Below are positions 19,584-29,408 of a DNA stretch of 64,000 nucleotides, one piece after another. The stretch spans positions 79,134-143,133 of the forward strand of contig NZ_SOMN01000010.1 in NCBI RefSeq assembly GCF_004564235.1, read 5' to 3'. Origin of the DNA: Cohnella luojiensis. GTDB taxonomy: Bacteria; Bacillota; Bacilli; Paenibacillales; Paenibacillaceae. The first letter of the stretch is position 1. Each line of letters begins with the position of its first letter. The position numbers were made by a program, and so were the translations under genes. The notes beneath the pieces were generated by a model. The model was not told where the DNA came from. It saw nothing but the letters and a program-made list of their open reading frames with translations, and made no database searches.

Positions 19584-21173
19584 TTACTCTCCCGCTGCTT
19601 CCTTGCGCTCTTCGTTCTTTCTGCGGGCGAGAATGACGCCGTTGACCGCCGATACGTATGCCTTGGCTGCTGCCAAAATGATGTCGCGGTGGATGGCTGT
19701 GCCGATGTTCCGCTGTCCTCCGCTCGCGACGGTGACGACGGCTTCACCCGATGCATCTTCTCCCGTCGACAAGGAGTGCAGCTCCAAATCCTCGAACACC
19801 GCATCGACCGGCATCGCCTCGCGAATGCAGTGGATGACCGCCTCGAGCGGACCTTCTCCCGAACCCGTGTAGGTCCGCTCCTCCCCATCCTCCGAGCTGA
19901 ATATCGTGACGGAGGCGATACGGGAACGATTCGTACCCGCCAACACTTGCAGATCAATTAAGGTATAGGGTTGAACGATCGAATCCGTCGATTCTCCTAC
20001 CAATTGCATCAGAACGTCATCCGTGATGATTTTCTGCTCATCCGCTTTGGCTTTAAACCGGTTGTACAGATCCTCCATCTCCGAATCGCCCAGCTTAATT
20101 CCGTATTCGGCTACGCGATGCTTGATCGCATGGCGGCCGGAGTGCTTGCCTAGAATGATCATGCTGCGCGGAATGCCCATCGCTTCGGGATCCATGATCT
20201 CGTAGGTATTGCGATTCTTAAGCAAGCCGTCCTGATGGATGCCGGATTCGTGCTGGAAGGCATTGCGCCCGACGATCGGCTTGTTGAAAGCAATCGGGAA
20301 ATGCATCGTGCGACTGACCAAACGGGAAGTTTCATAAATGTGTTCCGTCGAGATCCCGGTTTCGACGCCCATGGAGTCTCCCCTCGTCTCGATGGCCATG
20401 ACCAGCTCCTCCAACGAACAGTTGCCCGCGCGCTCTCCTACGCCATTCACGCTGACCTCCACCTGGGTAACGCCATGGCGGATAGCTGCCAGGCTGTTGG
20501 CAACCGCCAAACCCAAATCGTTATGGCAGTGGGTGCTGTAGATTACTTTGTCCCCGCCACGAACCCCTTCGCGAACCCGGGTAAACAGAGGACCGAACTC
20601 TTCCGGCAATGCATAACCCATCGTGTCCGGGATATTGATGATCGTTGCTCCCTCTTCGATTGCCGCTTCTACTACCCTGAACAGGAACTCCTCGCTGGAA
20701 CGGGAAGCGTCCATCGGGGAAAACTCGATTTGGTCTACGAACTGCTTACCGTACGAGACCATGCCGCGAAGCATCTCGATGACTTGATCCTGCGTTTTGC
20801 GCAATTGAAAGTCAAGGTGAATCTGCGAAGAGGAGATGAACAGATGCAAGCGGCGGCGCGCGGCATCTTGAGTAGCTGCAACGGCGGAATCGATGTCCGC
20901 CTTGACGCAACGGGCAAACCCGCAAATTTCCACGTTCTGAAGCTCGCGAGAGATTTGCTGGATCGCTTGAAACTCTCCGGGACTTGAGACCGGGAAACCG
21001 GGCTCGATAATATCCACGCCCAGTCGAGCCAATTGGCGGGCTATGACGATCTTCTGTTCCGGCTTCATCGAAGCGCCCGGAGCTTGCTCACCGTCTCTAA
21101 GAGTCGTGTCGAAAATTAGGATGCGTCGTTTAGCGGCTGCGATTGTCATTGGATTAACGTTCTTCGTGGTCAT
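19584..21173 (-). CDS. leuA: 2-isopropylmalate synthase
   Basis: The 529-residue enzyme makes 2-isopropylmalate from 2-oxoisovalerate and acetyl-CoA, the first step to leucine. Signatures: IFDTTLRDGEQAPG at the catalytic barrel start, STHCHNDLGLAVANS with the metal His pair, GVGERAGNCSLEE, and a C-terminal leucine-binding LeuA domain (VTVASGGQRNIGTA). ATG at 21173 follows AGGAGGG; the frame runs 168 codons upstream through the T-box leader, which is non-coding. Isolated from other leu genes, so possibly a second copy. Two leucine T-boxes precede it. Confidence 0.93.
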   Translation of the reverse strand: MTTKNVNPMTIAAAKRRILIFDTTLRDGEQAPGASMKPEQKIVIARQLARLGVDIIEPGFPVSSPGEFQAIQQISRELQNVEICGFARCVKADIDSAVAATQDAARRRLHLFISSSQIHLDFQLRKTQDQVIEMLRGMVSYGKQFVDQIEFSPMDASRSSEEFLFRVVEAAIEEGATIINIPDTMGYALPEEFGPLFTRVREGVRGGDKVIYSTHCHNDLGLAVANSLAAIRHGVTQVEVSVNGVGERAGNCSLEELVMAIETRGDSMGVETGISTEHIYETSRLVSRTMHFPIAFNKPIVGRNAFQHESGIHQDGLLKNRNTYEIMDPEAMGIPRSMIILGKHSGRHAIKHRVAEYGIKLGDSEMEDLYNRFKAKADEQKIITDDVLMQLVGESTDSIVQPYTLIDLQVLAGTNRSRIASVTIFSSEDGEERTYTGSGEGPLEAVIHCIREAMPVDAVFEDLELHSLSTGEDASGEAVVTVASGGQRNIGTAIHRDIILAAAKAYVSAVNGVILARRKNEERKEAAGE

Positions 21174-21290
21174 AGGGTAACCCTCCTTAGATTTCATCCC
21201 CTCTCGGGAATGGGTATCAAATCCAAGAGAACGTCGGCCCATCGTTATTCCGGGTGGATCGGTGCGCCGCCAATCGCTCCCGGATAACGC

Positions 21291-21608
21291 AAAAAGCCCG
21301 TCGTCTCTTAAGGCTAGAGACGACGGGCTCGTGAGCCGCCGCGGTACCACTCTGCTTGGAGGGGTTCGTCTTCCGACGGACGAACGGTTCCTCCCACTTG
21401 TGCGCGGATAACGATCGTTCGGTCGATCGACATCCGCGAGCGCCCTATAGCGGGGGCCAACCGTAGCGATGTACCTGAACTTCGGCCTTAAACGCCGAGT
21501 TCGCTTCCACCGTTCCGCTCCCGGGCGAGTTCGGTTTCCTCTTCGGCTGCGTCGCACCGACCCGCAGCTCTCTGCTCCCGAGGAATTCCTACTACTCCCG
21601 TTCATTGC
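21291..21608 (-). promoter_or_regulatory. T-box riboswitch 2 (proximal), predicted leucine specifier CUC
   Basis: On the minus strand: stem I with AGAGAG (about 21570) and GGTGCGA, specifier loop GAACTCG giving CUC, T-box bulge TGGTACCGCGG (21339-21350), then a terminator AGCCCGTCGTCTC / GAGACGACGGGCT followed by five T residues. Uncharged tRNA-Leu would favour the antiterminator and leuA expression. Confidence 0.9.
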
Positions 21609-21619
21609 GTATACAAATA

Positions 21620-21937
21620 TAAAAGCCCGCCATCTCTGTATAAGAGACGGCGGGCTAATTTTAGCCATCCGCGGTACCACTCTTGTTGATATTCCGTTCT
21701 CGCCATCAAATCTCTCCGGCCGGAATATCCGCTTTGTACCTCATCACGGGGGTTAACCGTACGAATGTACGCATCGGACAATCCTTGTCCGAATGTTCCA
21801 TTCATCCGCTCCCAGGCGAGTTTCGGGTTCCCATCTACTGCGTTGCACCGTCCCGCAGCTCTCTGAATTCCGGGTATTCCCTACTATTCCTGATCTTCGC
21901 GTTTGCTTTTGTATATTCCCCTTGGGGATTGGTCTTT
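21620..21937 (-). promoter_or_regulatory. T-box riboswitch 1 (distal), predicted leucine specifier CUC
   Basis: The same layout as the proximal element: AGAGAGCTG, GGTGCAA, loop GAAACTCG with CUC one base before the closing stem, TGGTACCGCGG at 21669-21680, and terminator AGCCCGCCGTCTCT / AGAGATGGCGGGCT plus four T residues. The extra A in the specifier loop leaves ACU (Thr) as a less likely reading. The two elements share long identical stretches, suggesting duplication. Confidence 0.9.
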
Positions 21938-21966
21938 ATTATATTCACCGGAAAATAATCTGTCAA
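21938..21966 (-). promoter_or_regulatory. Consensus sigma-A promoter of the leuA leader
   Basis: TTGACA (21961-21966) and TATAAT (21938-21943) are separated by 17 bases on the minus strand, a perfect consensus, just upstream of the first T-box. Confidence 0.93.
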
Positions 21967-22039
21967 TTCATTTTAAAGCGTAACTTTAATTTTCGGGCGT
22001 GAGTTGAACCCCAAAAACCAATGCTCAGATAAACTTGCG

Positions 22040-23014
22040 CTAAGTCTGCGGCATCACCCCTCTCTCTATAAGTTTGCTAACATCTCCACGGTCCGGCATG
22101 GAAGGAATACCTCCGCGTTTAGTAGTCGCCAGAGATCCCATTGCATTTCCATAAGTAATGATCGCAGTTAGTTGGGCTTCGCTAAGCTTATGAAGCTGTG
22201 TTTCCTCATCTAGAACTCCACTTAATACTCCGCCAAGAAATGCGTCTCCCGCTCCCGTGGTATCAATCGTTTGAACTTCAAAAGCATCCACAAAGCCTGT
22301 TATCGCGCCCGCTCTGTAAAAACACCCCTTATCGCCCAACGTGATACAAATCAGAGGAGTCCTATACTGTTCATAAATCCGTCTAGCCCCATCCTCTAGA
22401 TCCTCCGTGCCTGTTAGAAAGGTCAACTCTTCTTCGGATATTTTCATAATATCCGCATAGTGGATCACGCTTAAGATTTGTTCCTTCGCCGTTTCCCGAT
22501 CTGGCCAAAGAGGTAGACGCAGATTCGGATCGAAAGAGATGAGCACCCCGTTCTGTTTGGCATGAGCAAGTGCTTTCAATGTGGCTTGGCGGCTAGGCTC
22601 ATGAGTCATGGAAATGGAACCATAATGAAAGACCTTAGCACTGGCGATAAAATCATAGTCGATTTCATCCTTATTCAGCATCATGTCTGCACCTGGCTTG
22701 CGGTAAAATGTAAAATCGCGATCCCCTTTATCATTCAATTCTACGAACGCTAGCGTGGTATTCTCTCTATCCGAGAAAACCAAGCCTTTAGTCGAGATTC
22801 CGTTGGATTCCAGAACATCTGCTAGATAGGTTCCGAAAGAATCGTTTCCTACCTTGCCTATAAACGCTGTTTTTTTCCCTTGTTTGGACAGGGCAGAAAG
22901 AACATTCGCGGGTGCTCCGCCTGGATTTTTTTGAAAGTAGGCGTCTTTGCCACCTTCCACCGATTGTGGAGTGAAATCGATCAGCAGCTCGCCTAAAGCA
23001 ATAACATCGTACAT
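22040..23014 (-). CDS. scrK: Fructokinase, PfkB family
   Basis: The 324-residue kinase begins with a PfkB N-terminal motif (ALGELLIDFTP; GGAPANV) and has the anion-hole signature DTTGAGDAFLGGVL with catalytic Asp near residue 260. It phosphorylates fructose to fructose 6-phosphate in the cytoplasm. It lies downstream of two GH32 genes on the same strand, fitting release and use of fructose from sucrose or fructans. A broken paralogue lies at 32810-33165. Ribokinase-type substrates cannot be excluded but context favours fructose. Confidence 0.88.
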   Translation of the reverse strand: MYDVIALGELLIDFTPQSVEGGKDAYFQKNPGGAPANVLSALSKQGKKTAFIGKVGNDSFGTYLADVLESNGISTKGLVFSDRENTTLAFVELNDKGDRDFTFYRKPGADMMLNKDEIDYDFIASAKVFHYGSISMTHEPSRQATLKALAHAKQNGVLISFDPNLRLPLWPDRETAKEQILSVIHYADIMKISEEELTFLTGTEDLEDGARRIYEQYRTPLICITLGDKGCFYRAGAITGFVDAFEVQTIDTTGAGDAFLGGVLSGVLDEETQLHKLSEAQLTAIITYGNAMGSLATTKRGGIPSMPDRGDVSKLIERGVMPQT

Positions 23015-23197
23015 TCCTGCACCTCGTCTTTGTTTTCGGAAATTATGTTTAATTGCAAACTCACTAGGAATATGAGAAGATCAAGTTGGACAATTTTCTT
23101 TTCATTGGCGTGATCGGCGTGATGGCTGCTTGGTGGCTCCATCTCCTGCACGCCTTTTTATTTTGTTCCTTAAATCGACTCCGACTTTCTCTCGCCG

Positions 23198-24700
23198 TCA
23201 CCCTCTACGATATGCAGCTCGCCAAATAGTCCGTAAACTATATACACAAAGGGAATTGATCTTAACGTTCCCTCCTCGCGAATAGAACTCCAACCCCCCG
23301 CTGCCAGGATCGGGAAAGATGAGATCAGTCATGACTACTTCGCCCTCATTCGCAAAAACCTCAATAGATGACCAATCCACATAGATGTGTACCTTGATCC
23401 TATTATTTACAGGTTTTAGTCCAGCATCGTGCCGGCACGAAAAATGTTCATGTATACTATCTGTCACACCGGAATGAGACCGATCGATAAACAGTGCTTC
23501 TTTCTCTGCATCGAAGCCGATGATAGTAGCTTCCTTATCGGATACTCTGACCTTGAAACCAAATTCAACTGCATCCCGGAGTTCAATCTCAGCCTCAATC
23601 TCTAGACTATCGCCTCGTATTTCCTGTAGCGGGTTCATACCTGTTTGTATATTCTTATTGTGCAATTCATAAATCGGTTCTCTAAGTGCTTTGAGCTCAT
23701 TGATCGGCTTCTGTATTAGACGTATCCCTTCATTTGTTGCCTTCAACTCCAATACGCGAGGAATCGTCATCGAGCCTCTCCAAACCTCTGTGGGCGTTGA
23801 CTTAGCGTATTTCCAATTCGTCATCCAGCCGATTAGTAACCTGCGTCCATCCTGTGCCGGGACATCGGACCAAGTTACGCCCGCATAATTGTCTCTGCCG
23901 TGATCCAGCCATAGCAGGGTGTCAGGTGAATGATCATTTACGAATTGCGTACCATCGAATGAACCAATAAAGTACTGGGTTCTGGAACCTTCCGGGACAT
24001 CTGGATGATCGCCGATACTGACAATTAGCACCCATTTGGACTGCTCCTTATTGCCATCAACGGGCAGTTCGAACAAATCGGGACATTCCCACACTCCCGC
24101 ATGGGATCCCTCGCGTTCCCCGAACTCACTGCAGAGCGTCCAATCCGATAAGTTAGGAGAGCTGTAAATCATTACTCGGTCACCTGCGACAAGAAGCATG
24201 GCCCAACGTTGCCTAGGCTCATCCCAGAACACCTTAGGGTCTCGATAATCGATAAACCTTGCGTCCTCCAATACCGGATTCCCCTTGTACATGGTCCATG
24301 TCCTGCCCCTATCCCGACTATAAGCCAGGCTTTGGCGTTGTCTCGAAACGCCGGTTTCCGGGTTAGTATCCTCATGCGTGAATATCGCTACCAGACCGGA
24401 TCCGCCTTCGAAGAAACCACTGCTGTCCTTCCAATCCACGACCGCGCTTCCGGAGAAGATAAATCCGTTATGGTCCGGCTTCAGAGCAATTGGAAGATGC
24501 TTCCACGATACTAAGTCCGTGCTTACCGCATGTCCCCAATGCATGGGTCCCCACACGTTGCTCTCCGGGTGATATTGATAGAACAAATGATATTCACCCT
24601 CGTAAAATAACATTCCGTTAGGATCGTTCAACCACTGGCTCGGAGGGGAATAGTGGAATTGCGGACGATACGCTTCATTATAGTTTGTTGTAGTTAACAC
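23198..24700 (-). CDS. Glycoside hydrolase family 32 (fructan/sucrose hydrolase), copy 1
   Basis: The 500-residue enzyme has the GH32 catalytic triad: nucleophile Asp in SQWLNDPNGML near residue 30, the transition-state Asp in FIDYRDPKVF, and the acid/base Glu in GVWECPDLFEL; a beta-sandwich follows (VDWSSIEVFANEG). No signal peptide, so it acts inside the cell on imported oligofructosides or sucrose. GTG at 24700 follows AGAGGAGA and is preferred over a longer frame overlapping the upstream fragment. It lies 13 bp after a broken GH32 paralogue, whose promoter seems deleted. Confidence 0.9.
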   Translation of the reverse strand: MLTTTNYNEAYRPQFHYSPPSQWLNDPNGMLFYEGEYHLFYQYHPESNVWGPMHWGHAVSTDLVSWKHLPIALKPDHNGFIFSGSAVVDWKDSSGFFEGGSGLVAIFTHEDTNPETGVSRQRQSLAYSRDRGRTWTMYKGNPVLEDARFIDYRDPKVFWDEPRQRWAMLLVAGDRVMIYSSPNLSDWTLCSEFGEREGSHAGVWECPDLFELPVDGNKEQSKWVLIVSIGDHPDVPEGSRTQYFIGSFDGTQFVNDHSPDTLLWLDHGRDNYAGVTWSDVPAQDGRRLLIGWMTNWKYAKSTPTEVWRGSMTIPRVLELKATNEGIRLIQKPINELKALREPIYELHNKNIQTGMNPLQEIRGDSLEIEAEIELRDAVEFGFKVRVSDKEATIIGFDAEKEALFIDRSHSGVTDSIHEHFSCRHDAGLKPVNNRIKVHIYVDWSSIEVFANEGEVVMTDLIFPDPGSGGLEFYSRGGNVKINSLCVYSLRTIWRAAYRRG

Positions 24701-24713
24701 ATTATCTTCTCCT

Positions 24714-25671
24714 CTAGCTCGTCTTTGGTCCGGCTTCAAATACCGACGACATCTCCCATACCTCTATCGACACTCGTTCTACCAATCCGTCCGCCCAAAT
24801 CCGGAGCCCCGTTGCATCGGTTCTCGAGGGATATGCTCTCGTCGTTAAGCTCTTCAATCCATTGGCATAACCTTCTATAAGAGACCTATCGACGAAAATA
24901 CGCAGTTGGAGCCTTTCACCCTCTTCTAACAAAAGGCTGCCGCCTTGAATACCCGAAGAACGCTCCCTGTCATCCAAAGTCGTTTTTTCCCTATTGACCA
25001 TCAACTCTTTGTTTACCCTGTCATAGTAGATAACCGTTTCCTCTTCGCCATTCGGTGATCGACGGATTGAAATTCCGTATTTCTTCGCAGATGGGGACTC
25101 GATATCTATCATAATTTCCAGTAAATCTCCGTGGACATCAGCCAATTCGAAATTTATCTCATCCATTGCTTTGCGTCCCGCGGAGGAGTATAGCTGCTTA
25201 CCTCTGAGTTGAGAGATTTCCTCTATCGGTTCTACGCCTAGCTGCCCATCTTCTCTTAAGTAAAGTGCAACCGGCAGTCCCGCGCTGTGAGACCATCCAC
25301 AGTCATAATCAATCTCAGGCGTCCGTTCGCCCTGTGCGATTGTGAATAGCAGGGAGCGCCCCGATAATGGATCTACCATTCCGCTAGGGCCTGTAAAATG
25401 GAAATCTCCGACATCAATAAGCAAAGGCTGCTCATGATCTGGAATAAACCTGCATTCGGACTTGTCGAATGTTCCGATCCAATACATCACTTCTACTTTG
25501 GAGCCGGGTCCCCAGGGACTGATCAAGAAAACATGTTTTCCCGAATCCTGCCCCTTACGTTTCAACGGAAGTAGAACCGGAAGCTCCCAAGCGGTTCCTA
25601 GGTATGGGTATTTAACGTAGTCGCTGACAAAAAGCGGGCCTCGATACTTCCACTCCTTAAAGTTTAGACTT
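24714..25671 (-). pseudogene. 5'-truncated glycoside hydrolase family 32 fragment
   Basis: About 318 residues are recognisable, starting at SLNFKEWKYRGPLFV, the middle of a GH32 propeller. The N-terminal part with the WMNDPNG nucleophile and RDPK motif is missing; the acid/base region reads GTAWELPVLLPL, with Leu where GH32 enzymes have the Cys after the catalytic Glu. The beta-sandwich (IFVDRSLIEGYANG) is intact. The open frame continues a few codons (MIANIMFSMILVF) into antisense AraC sequence, so the start is a by-product of a deletion at about 25670. Not expected to be catalytic. Confidence 0.82.
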
Positions 25672-26181
25672 CGGAATACCAGTATCATCGAGAACATGAT
25701 GTTCGCTATCATTAATGAATTTCAAATGAAACTGCCTTTTTACGAGATAAATATCAAAGGAATGTTCATTCAACTATTCATTCATCTACTTCGCGAGAAT
25801 TATTGGAATCAGAATCCTCAGTTACTTACCAACATGGATGAATTAATCAAGATTCGGAATTACTTGCGAAATCATGTCGAACAAAAGGTTACACTGGACG
25901 AGCTAGTTAAAACATCTGGAATAAGCAAGTTCTATTTGATTCATATCTTTAAGAAAACGTTCGGTATGAGTCCGATTCAATATCATCAGCTGCTTAGAAT
26001 CGAAAAAGCGAAGGAAATGATACAGTTTACTACAGAGCCTTTGACAGCTATCGCGGATAAATTCGGGTACCCCGATATTCAGTCCTTCAGCAAAGCATTT
26101 AAGAAAACTGACGGTGTAAGCCCCTCTTTTACCGCAAACAAAAATAAGCGCCATCGTAGAGATGACGCCCTCTTTGGTTAA
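25671..26181 (+). pseudogene. AraC-family regulator fragment, truncated and frameshifted
   Basis: Homology to the paralogue at 33150-33880 starts at IIENMMFAIINEFQMKLPFY and covers the two helix-turn-helix motifs (LDELVKTSGISKFYLIHIFK; AIADKFGYPDIQSFSKAFKK). The ligand-binding half is absent. Near 26127 one T is missing from a run: restoring it gives SPSFYRKQK-stop, the expected C-terminus; as it stands the frame runs on with unrelated residues to 26181 and overlaps the GH32 copy 2 stop. Both ends therefore show decay. Confidence 0.82.
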
Positions 26182-27665
26182 CCAGCACTCCAGATCGATT
26201 TAAGCTTTGACAGCTCTAACGATGTCAACCGGGTTTTCCCTTCATTTGAAAACAGTATGATTTGATTGCATGGGTCATTCGGAAATATCAAGCTCGTAAA
26301 GACGGCTTTGCCATCATTAGCGAAAACCTCTATTGAAGAAGTATCGATAAATATTTGAAGCTTCAAGCTATTATTGATCATCTTTATCGGAGCTTCCTGA
26401 TTGGCCGAGAAGGATGCAGAAAAGCTATTGTCCCCAGCATGGGTTCGGTCAACAAACAGCTTTTCCGTTACAGCGTCATAACTTATGACTGTTTTTTCCG
26501 TTTCAGAATGTTGAAGGATAATACCAAAATAACTTGAGCTTACTTTCTCAAATTCAATATTTATTTCCAAGAGATTACTGATCGAGTTAATCGTCAGAGG
26601 ATTTGTTTGATTCAATAATTCGTCTTGATAAGATATTGTCTCTTGCCTTATTTGCTGAATTTCCGATACCGGTTTTTGGATCAAACAAATGCCATGCTCG
26701 CTGGATGTTAAAGCTAACTCTCTTGGAAGCGTCATCGCGCTTCGCCATTTTTCAGTCGGGACTTGATTGGCATAACGCCAGTTGCTCATCCAACCAAGGT
26801 AAATCCTCCGACCATCTCGATCCGGAATATCAGACCAGCTTACACCTGCGTAATTATCTCTGCCATAATCTAACCATTTAATAGTTTCTTCTGGGTTGTC
26901 ATTGACAAAGGTTGTTCCATCAAAATGACCGATAAAATATTGGGTTCTTGATCCTTCTTTAAATTCCGGGTTATCCCCAATACTGACTATCATTACAAAT
27001 TTTTGATTGTTTTCATCTTGATCGATTGGTAATTCAAATAGGTCGGGGCATTCCCAAACACCATGGTGTGAACCAGCTTTAGCACCAAATTCACTTGCGA
27101 AATCCCAATCTATCAGGTTTGGAGATGTATAAAGAGTTACGGATTGTCCCGTAGCTAATATCATGACCCATTTTTCGGTGTCCTTATGCCAGAATACTTT
27201 AGGATCTCGAAAATCGGCAATGTTCACATCCGAGAGTACTGGATTATTCTCATATTTAGTCCACGATCTTCCTGCATCCTTGCTATAGGCAATGCTTTGT
27301 CGCTGCCTGGGCCGGTTCGTTTCAGGATCATTATCGTTACTCGTATAAACGGCGACTAATCCAGGTGTTTCATCGAACAATCCCGATGTATTATTCCAAT
27401 CAACGACAGCACTACCAGAAAATATAGCTCCATTTTCATCTGGGTATAAGGCTGCAGGCAGTTCTTCCCAATGAGTAAGATCTTTACTCACCGCATGCCC
27501 CCAATGCATCTTATCAAAAACAGGAGAAGTGGCAAAAAGAGTGTGTTGGTAAAACAAATGATATTCACCGTTAAAAAACACCATACCGTTCGGGTCGTTC
27601 ATCCAATATTGTTCGGGTGAAAAATGATACTGGGGACGATGCTTTTCTTTATACTTTTCTCCCAT
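26178..27665 (-). CDS. Glycoside hydrolase family 32 (fructan/sucrose hydrolase), copy 2
   Basis: The 495-residue enzyme is intact: nucleophile Asp in YWMNDPNGMVF, FRDPKVF, and acid/base Glu in GVWECPDLFELP; C-terminal sandwich DTSSIEVFANDG. It lacks a signal peptide, so hydrolysis is intracellular. It follows the sugar ABC importer genes on the same strand, after a terminator hairpin, and is A+T-richer than copy 1, so the copies are not a recent duplication. Probable substrates are imported levan or inulin oligosaccharides. Confidence 0.92.
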   Translation of the reverse strand: MGEKYKEKHRPQYHFSPEQYWMNDPNGMVFFNGEYHLFYQHTLFATSPVFDKMHWGHAVSKDLTHWEELPAALYPDENGAIFSGSAVVDWNNTSGLFDETPGLVAVYTSNDNDPETNRPRQRQSIAYSKDAGRSWTKYENNPVLSDVNIADFRDPKVFWHKDTEKWVMILATGQSVTLYTSPNLIDWDFASEFGAKAGSHHGVWECPDLFELPIDQDENNQKFVMIVSIGDNPEFKEGSRTQYFIGHFDGTTFVNDNPEETIKWLDYGRDNYAGVSWSDIPDRDGRRIYLGWMSNWRYANQVPTEKWRSAMTLPRELALTSSEHGICLIQKPVSEIQQIRQETISYQDELLNQTNPLTINSISNLLEINIEFEKVSSSYFGIILQHSETEKTVISYDAVTEKLFVDRTHAGDNSFSASFSANQEAPIKMINNSLKLQIFIDTSSIEVFANDGKAVFTSLIFPNDPCNQIILFSNEGKTRLTSLELSKLKSIWSAG

Positions 27666-27686
27666 CGCTAGTTTCTCCTTTAGTAG

Positions 27687-27735
27687 AATAGACTAAGGCT
27701 GTACGACAAAGCATGTACAGCCTTAGTCTATTTTT
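27687..27735 (-). terminator. Terminator between binding-protein gene and GH32 copy 2
   Basis: AATAGACTAAGGCTGTAC pairs perfectly with GTACAGCCTTAGTCTATT; both strands have T-rich flanks. It ends or attenuates the ABC importer transcript before the GH32 gene. Confidence 0.88.
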
Positions 27736-27745
27736 GATGAATATG

Positions 27746-29350
27746 TTATTTTACGTTTCTGTCATAACCTGCTTGTTTTATTTGCAGCCACTCTTTTAAG
27801 CCTAGGCGATCTAGTTCTGTCAGATATTTATCCCATTCTTGTTCGACCTTTCCATTTTGAATCCATTCTCCCCGCTTGCGAAGCACATTAGCAAACAAAT
27901 CCGTTTCAATAATGGCAAGTCTGTCTAATTCTTCTATTGAGAAAAATACTTTTGGATAAATATTTTTTGCTTTCATGTCAGGGACCATAACCTTTTTCAG
28001 TAAATCCAATCTCCAGGCAGCATCGTCTGGTTTCGTCGTAACGGCCCCATAATACTCATCCAATATCGCCAATGGTCCGCCAACAAACGTTTTTTGTCTT
28101 AATTCCCATGGAGAAGTTCCATCAAGAGGCAGGTGTTTCAGCATTCCTGAAGCTTCATCTAATTCGAAAATATTTTGTACTTTTTCATCTCCATAAGTAC
28201 CCCAGTTATTTTGTACGGATTGAATTGGATCATAAAGCTGATCAATCCACTTTGCAGTTTCTTCCACCTTTTTATTGGCATTGGTGATAACCATTCTTCC
28301 TCTATCCAGACCCATTCCATTTGTTCTGGTTACGTTAACGTGGCCGTCTGGACCTGCCAGAGCAGGCATTAGGTCATATTTATCATTCATGCCCGTAATA
28401 TTTCCTTTATCCCAAGTGAAATACAAACCATAACGATCTTCTTTTCCTTTTGCTAGATAAGTATTCCAATCCTGCGAGAAGGCTTCAATATCGATTAAGC
28501 CTTCTTTGAACAATTCATTAAGAAATTTTATACCTTCTTTATATCCGTCATCCGATGCTGTAAATAATACTTTTCCATCATCGCTTACAACGGTATGATC
28601 CCAGTTTTCACCTAGACCAAAAGAGCCGAATAAGAAAGCCAAGTCTTCTCCACCGGTTTTATTAATAAAAGACATTGGAATTTCATCTGCTTTTCCATTT
28701 CCATTTGGATCTTTTGTTTTGAATGCTATCAATACTTGTTTTAATTCTTCAGTCGTCGTAGGCATTTCTAAACCTAATTTTTTTAACCACTCTACGTTTA
28801 TCCATGGCAGATCATCTACGGAGTGGATGCTTTCTTTACCTGACCCTAACTCCTCAATCCATGGAAAAGAATAGATATGCCCATCTGGTGCAGTAATCAT
28901 CGCTCTATACTCAGGCGCTGCTTCTAGTACTTTATTAAGGTTAGGCATGTGTTTCTCAATTAATTCTTCAAGCGGAATGATCGTGCCGTTCCTTGCCATT
29001 TTCAATAAATCATAGTCCGAATAGGCTGCATCGAATACTGCATCCGGTAGATCACCACTGGCAATCGCTAAGTTTCTTTTTTCTACAAATGTATCCCATG
29101 GATGGTTTGTCCACTCAATATGGACATCTGTTTTCTCCTCTAAACGTTGATAAATTAGCTTTTCATTTGGATCAGCAGGCGCCAATGGCGAGCTTTGAGT
29201 CAGAAACTTTAATGTAACTTTTTCGTTTGATTGCGAATTTGCGTTTGATGAGGCAGGATTTTGTGATTCTGATTCCTTTTTACTACTGCAGCCTGTAATA
29301 ATAAACAGAGTCGCAAGAATCAAGATTAGTGCCTTTTTCAAGTTCTTCAT
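27746..29350 (-). CDS. Extracellular sugar-binding lipoprotein of ABC importer (LipO class)
   Basis: The 534-residue protein has a lipoprotein signal (ALILILATLFIITGCSSKK, Cys at about residue 21), a Ser/Asn-rich linker, then a large family 1 solute-binding domain (VTLKFLTQ, DLPDAVF, NGKADEIPMSF). The size, near 500 residues, is typical of the LipO/YtcQ group that captures oligosaccharides in Paenibacillaceae. It is encoded after the two permease genes and before a GH32 gene, so fructan oligosaccharides are a likely ligand (inference). Confidence 0.9.
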   Translation of the reverse strand: MKNLKKALILILATLFIITGCSSKKESESQNPASSNANSQSNEKVTLKFLTQSSPLAPADPNEKLIYQRLEEKTDVHIEWTNHPWDTFVEKRNLAIASGDLPDAVFDAAYSDYDLLKMARNGTIIPLEELIEKHMPNLNKVLEAAPEYRAMITAPDGHIYSFPWIEELGSGKESIHSVDDLPWINVEWLKKLGLEMPTTTEELKQVLIAFKTKDPNGNGKADEIPMSFINKTGGEDLAFLFGSFGLGENWDHTVVSDDGKVLFTASDDGYKEGIKFLNELFKEGLIDIEAFSQDWNTYLAKGKEDRYGLYFTWDKGNITGMNDKYDLMPALAGPDGHVNVTRTNGMGLDRGRMVITNANKKVEETAKWIDQLYDPIQSVQNNWGTYGDEKVQNIFELDEASGMLKHLPLDGTSPWELRQKTFVGGPLAILDEYYGAVTTKPDDAAWRLDLLKKVMVPDMKAKNIYPKVFFSIEELDRLAIIETDLFANVLRKRGEWIQNGKVEQEWDKYLTELDRLGLKEWLQIKQAGYDRNVK

Positions 29351-29408
29351 ACAACAACCCCCAAATTAGTTTTATAAAGCATTTAAGAATCTATGTGTAA
29401 GCGGTTCA

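Noticed and set aside
19584..21680. LeuA frame extended 168 codons upstream
   Set aside because: The extension runs through two T-boxes, is Arg-rich with no family match, and a strong ribosome site precedes ATG 21173.
23108..23160. GGCGTG/CACGCC pairing before the fructokinase gene
   Set aside because: The T tract is on the plus strand, with no plus-strand gene to terminate; it may be an mRNA feature but cannot be supported.
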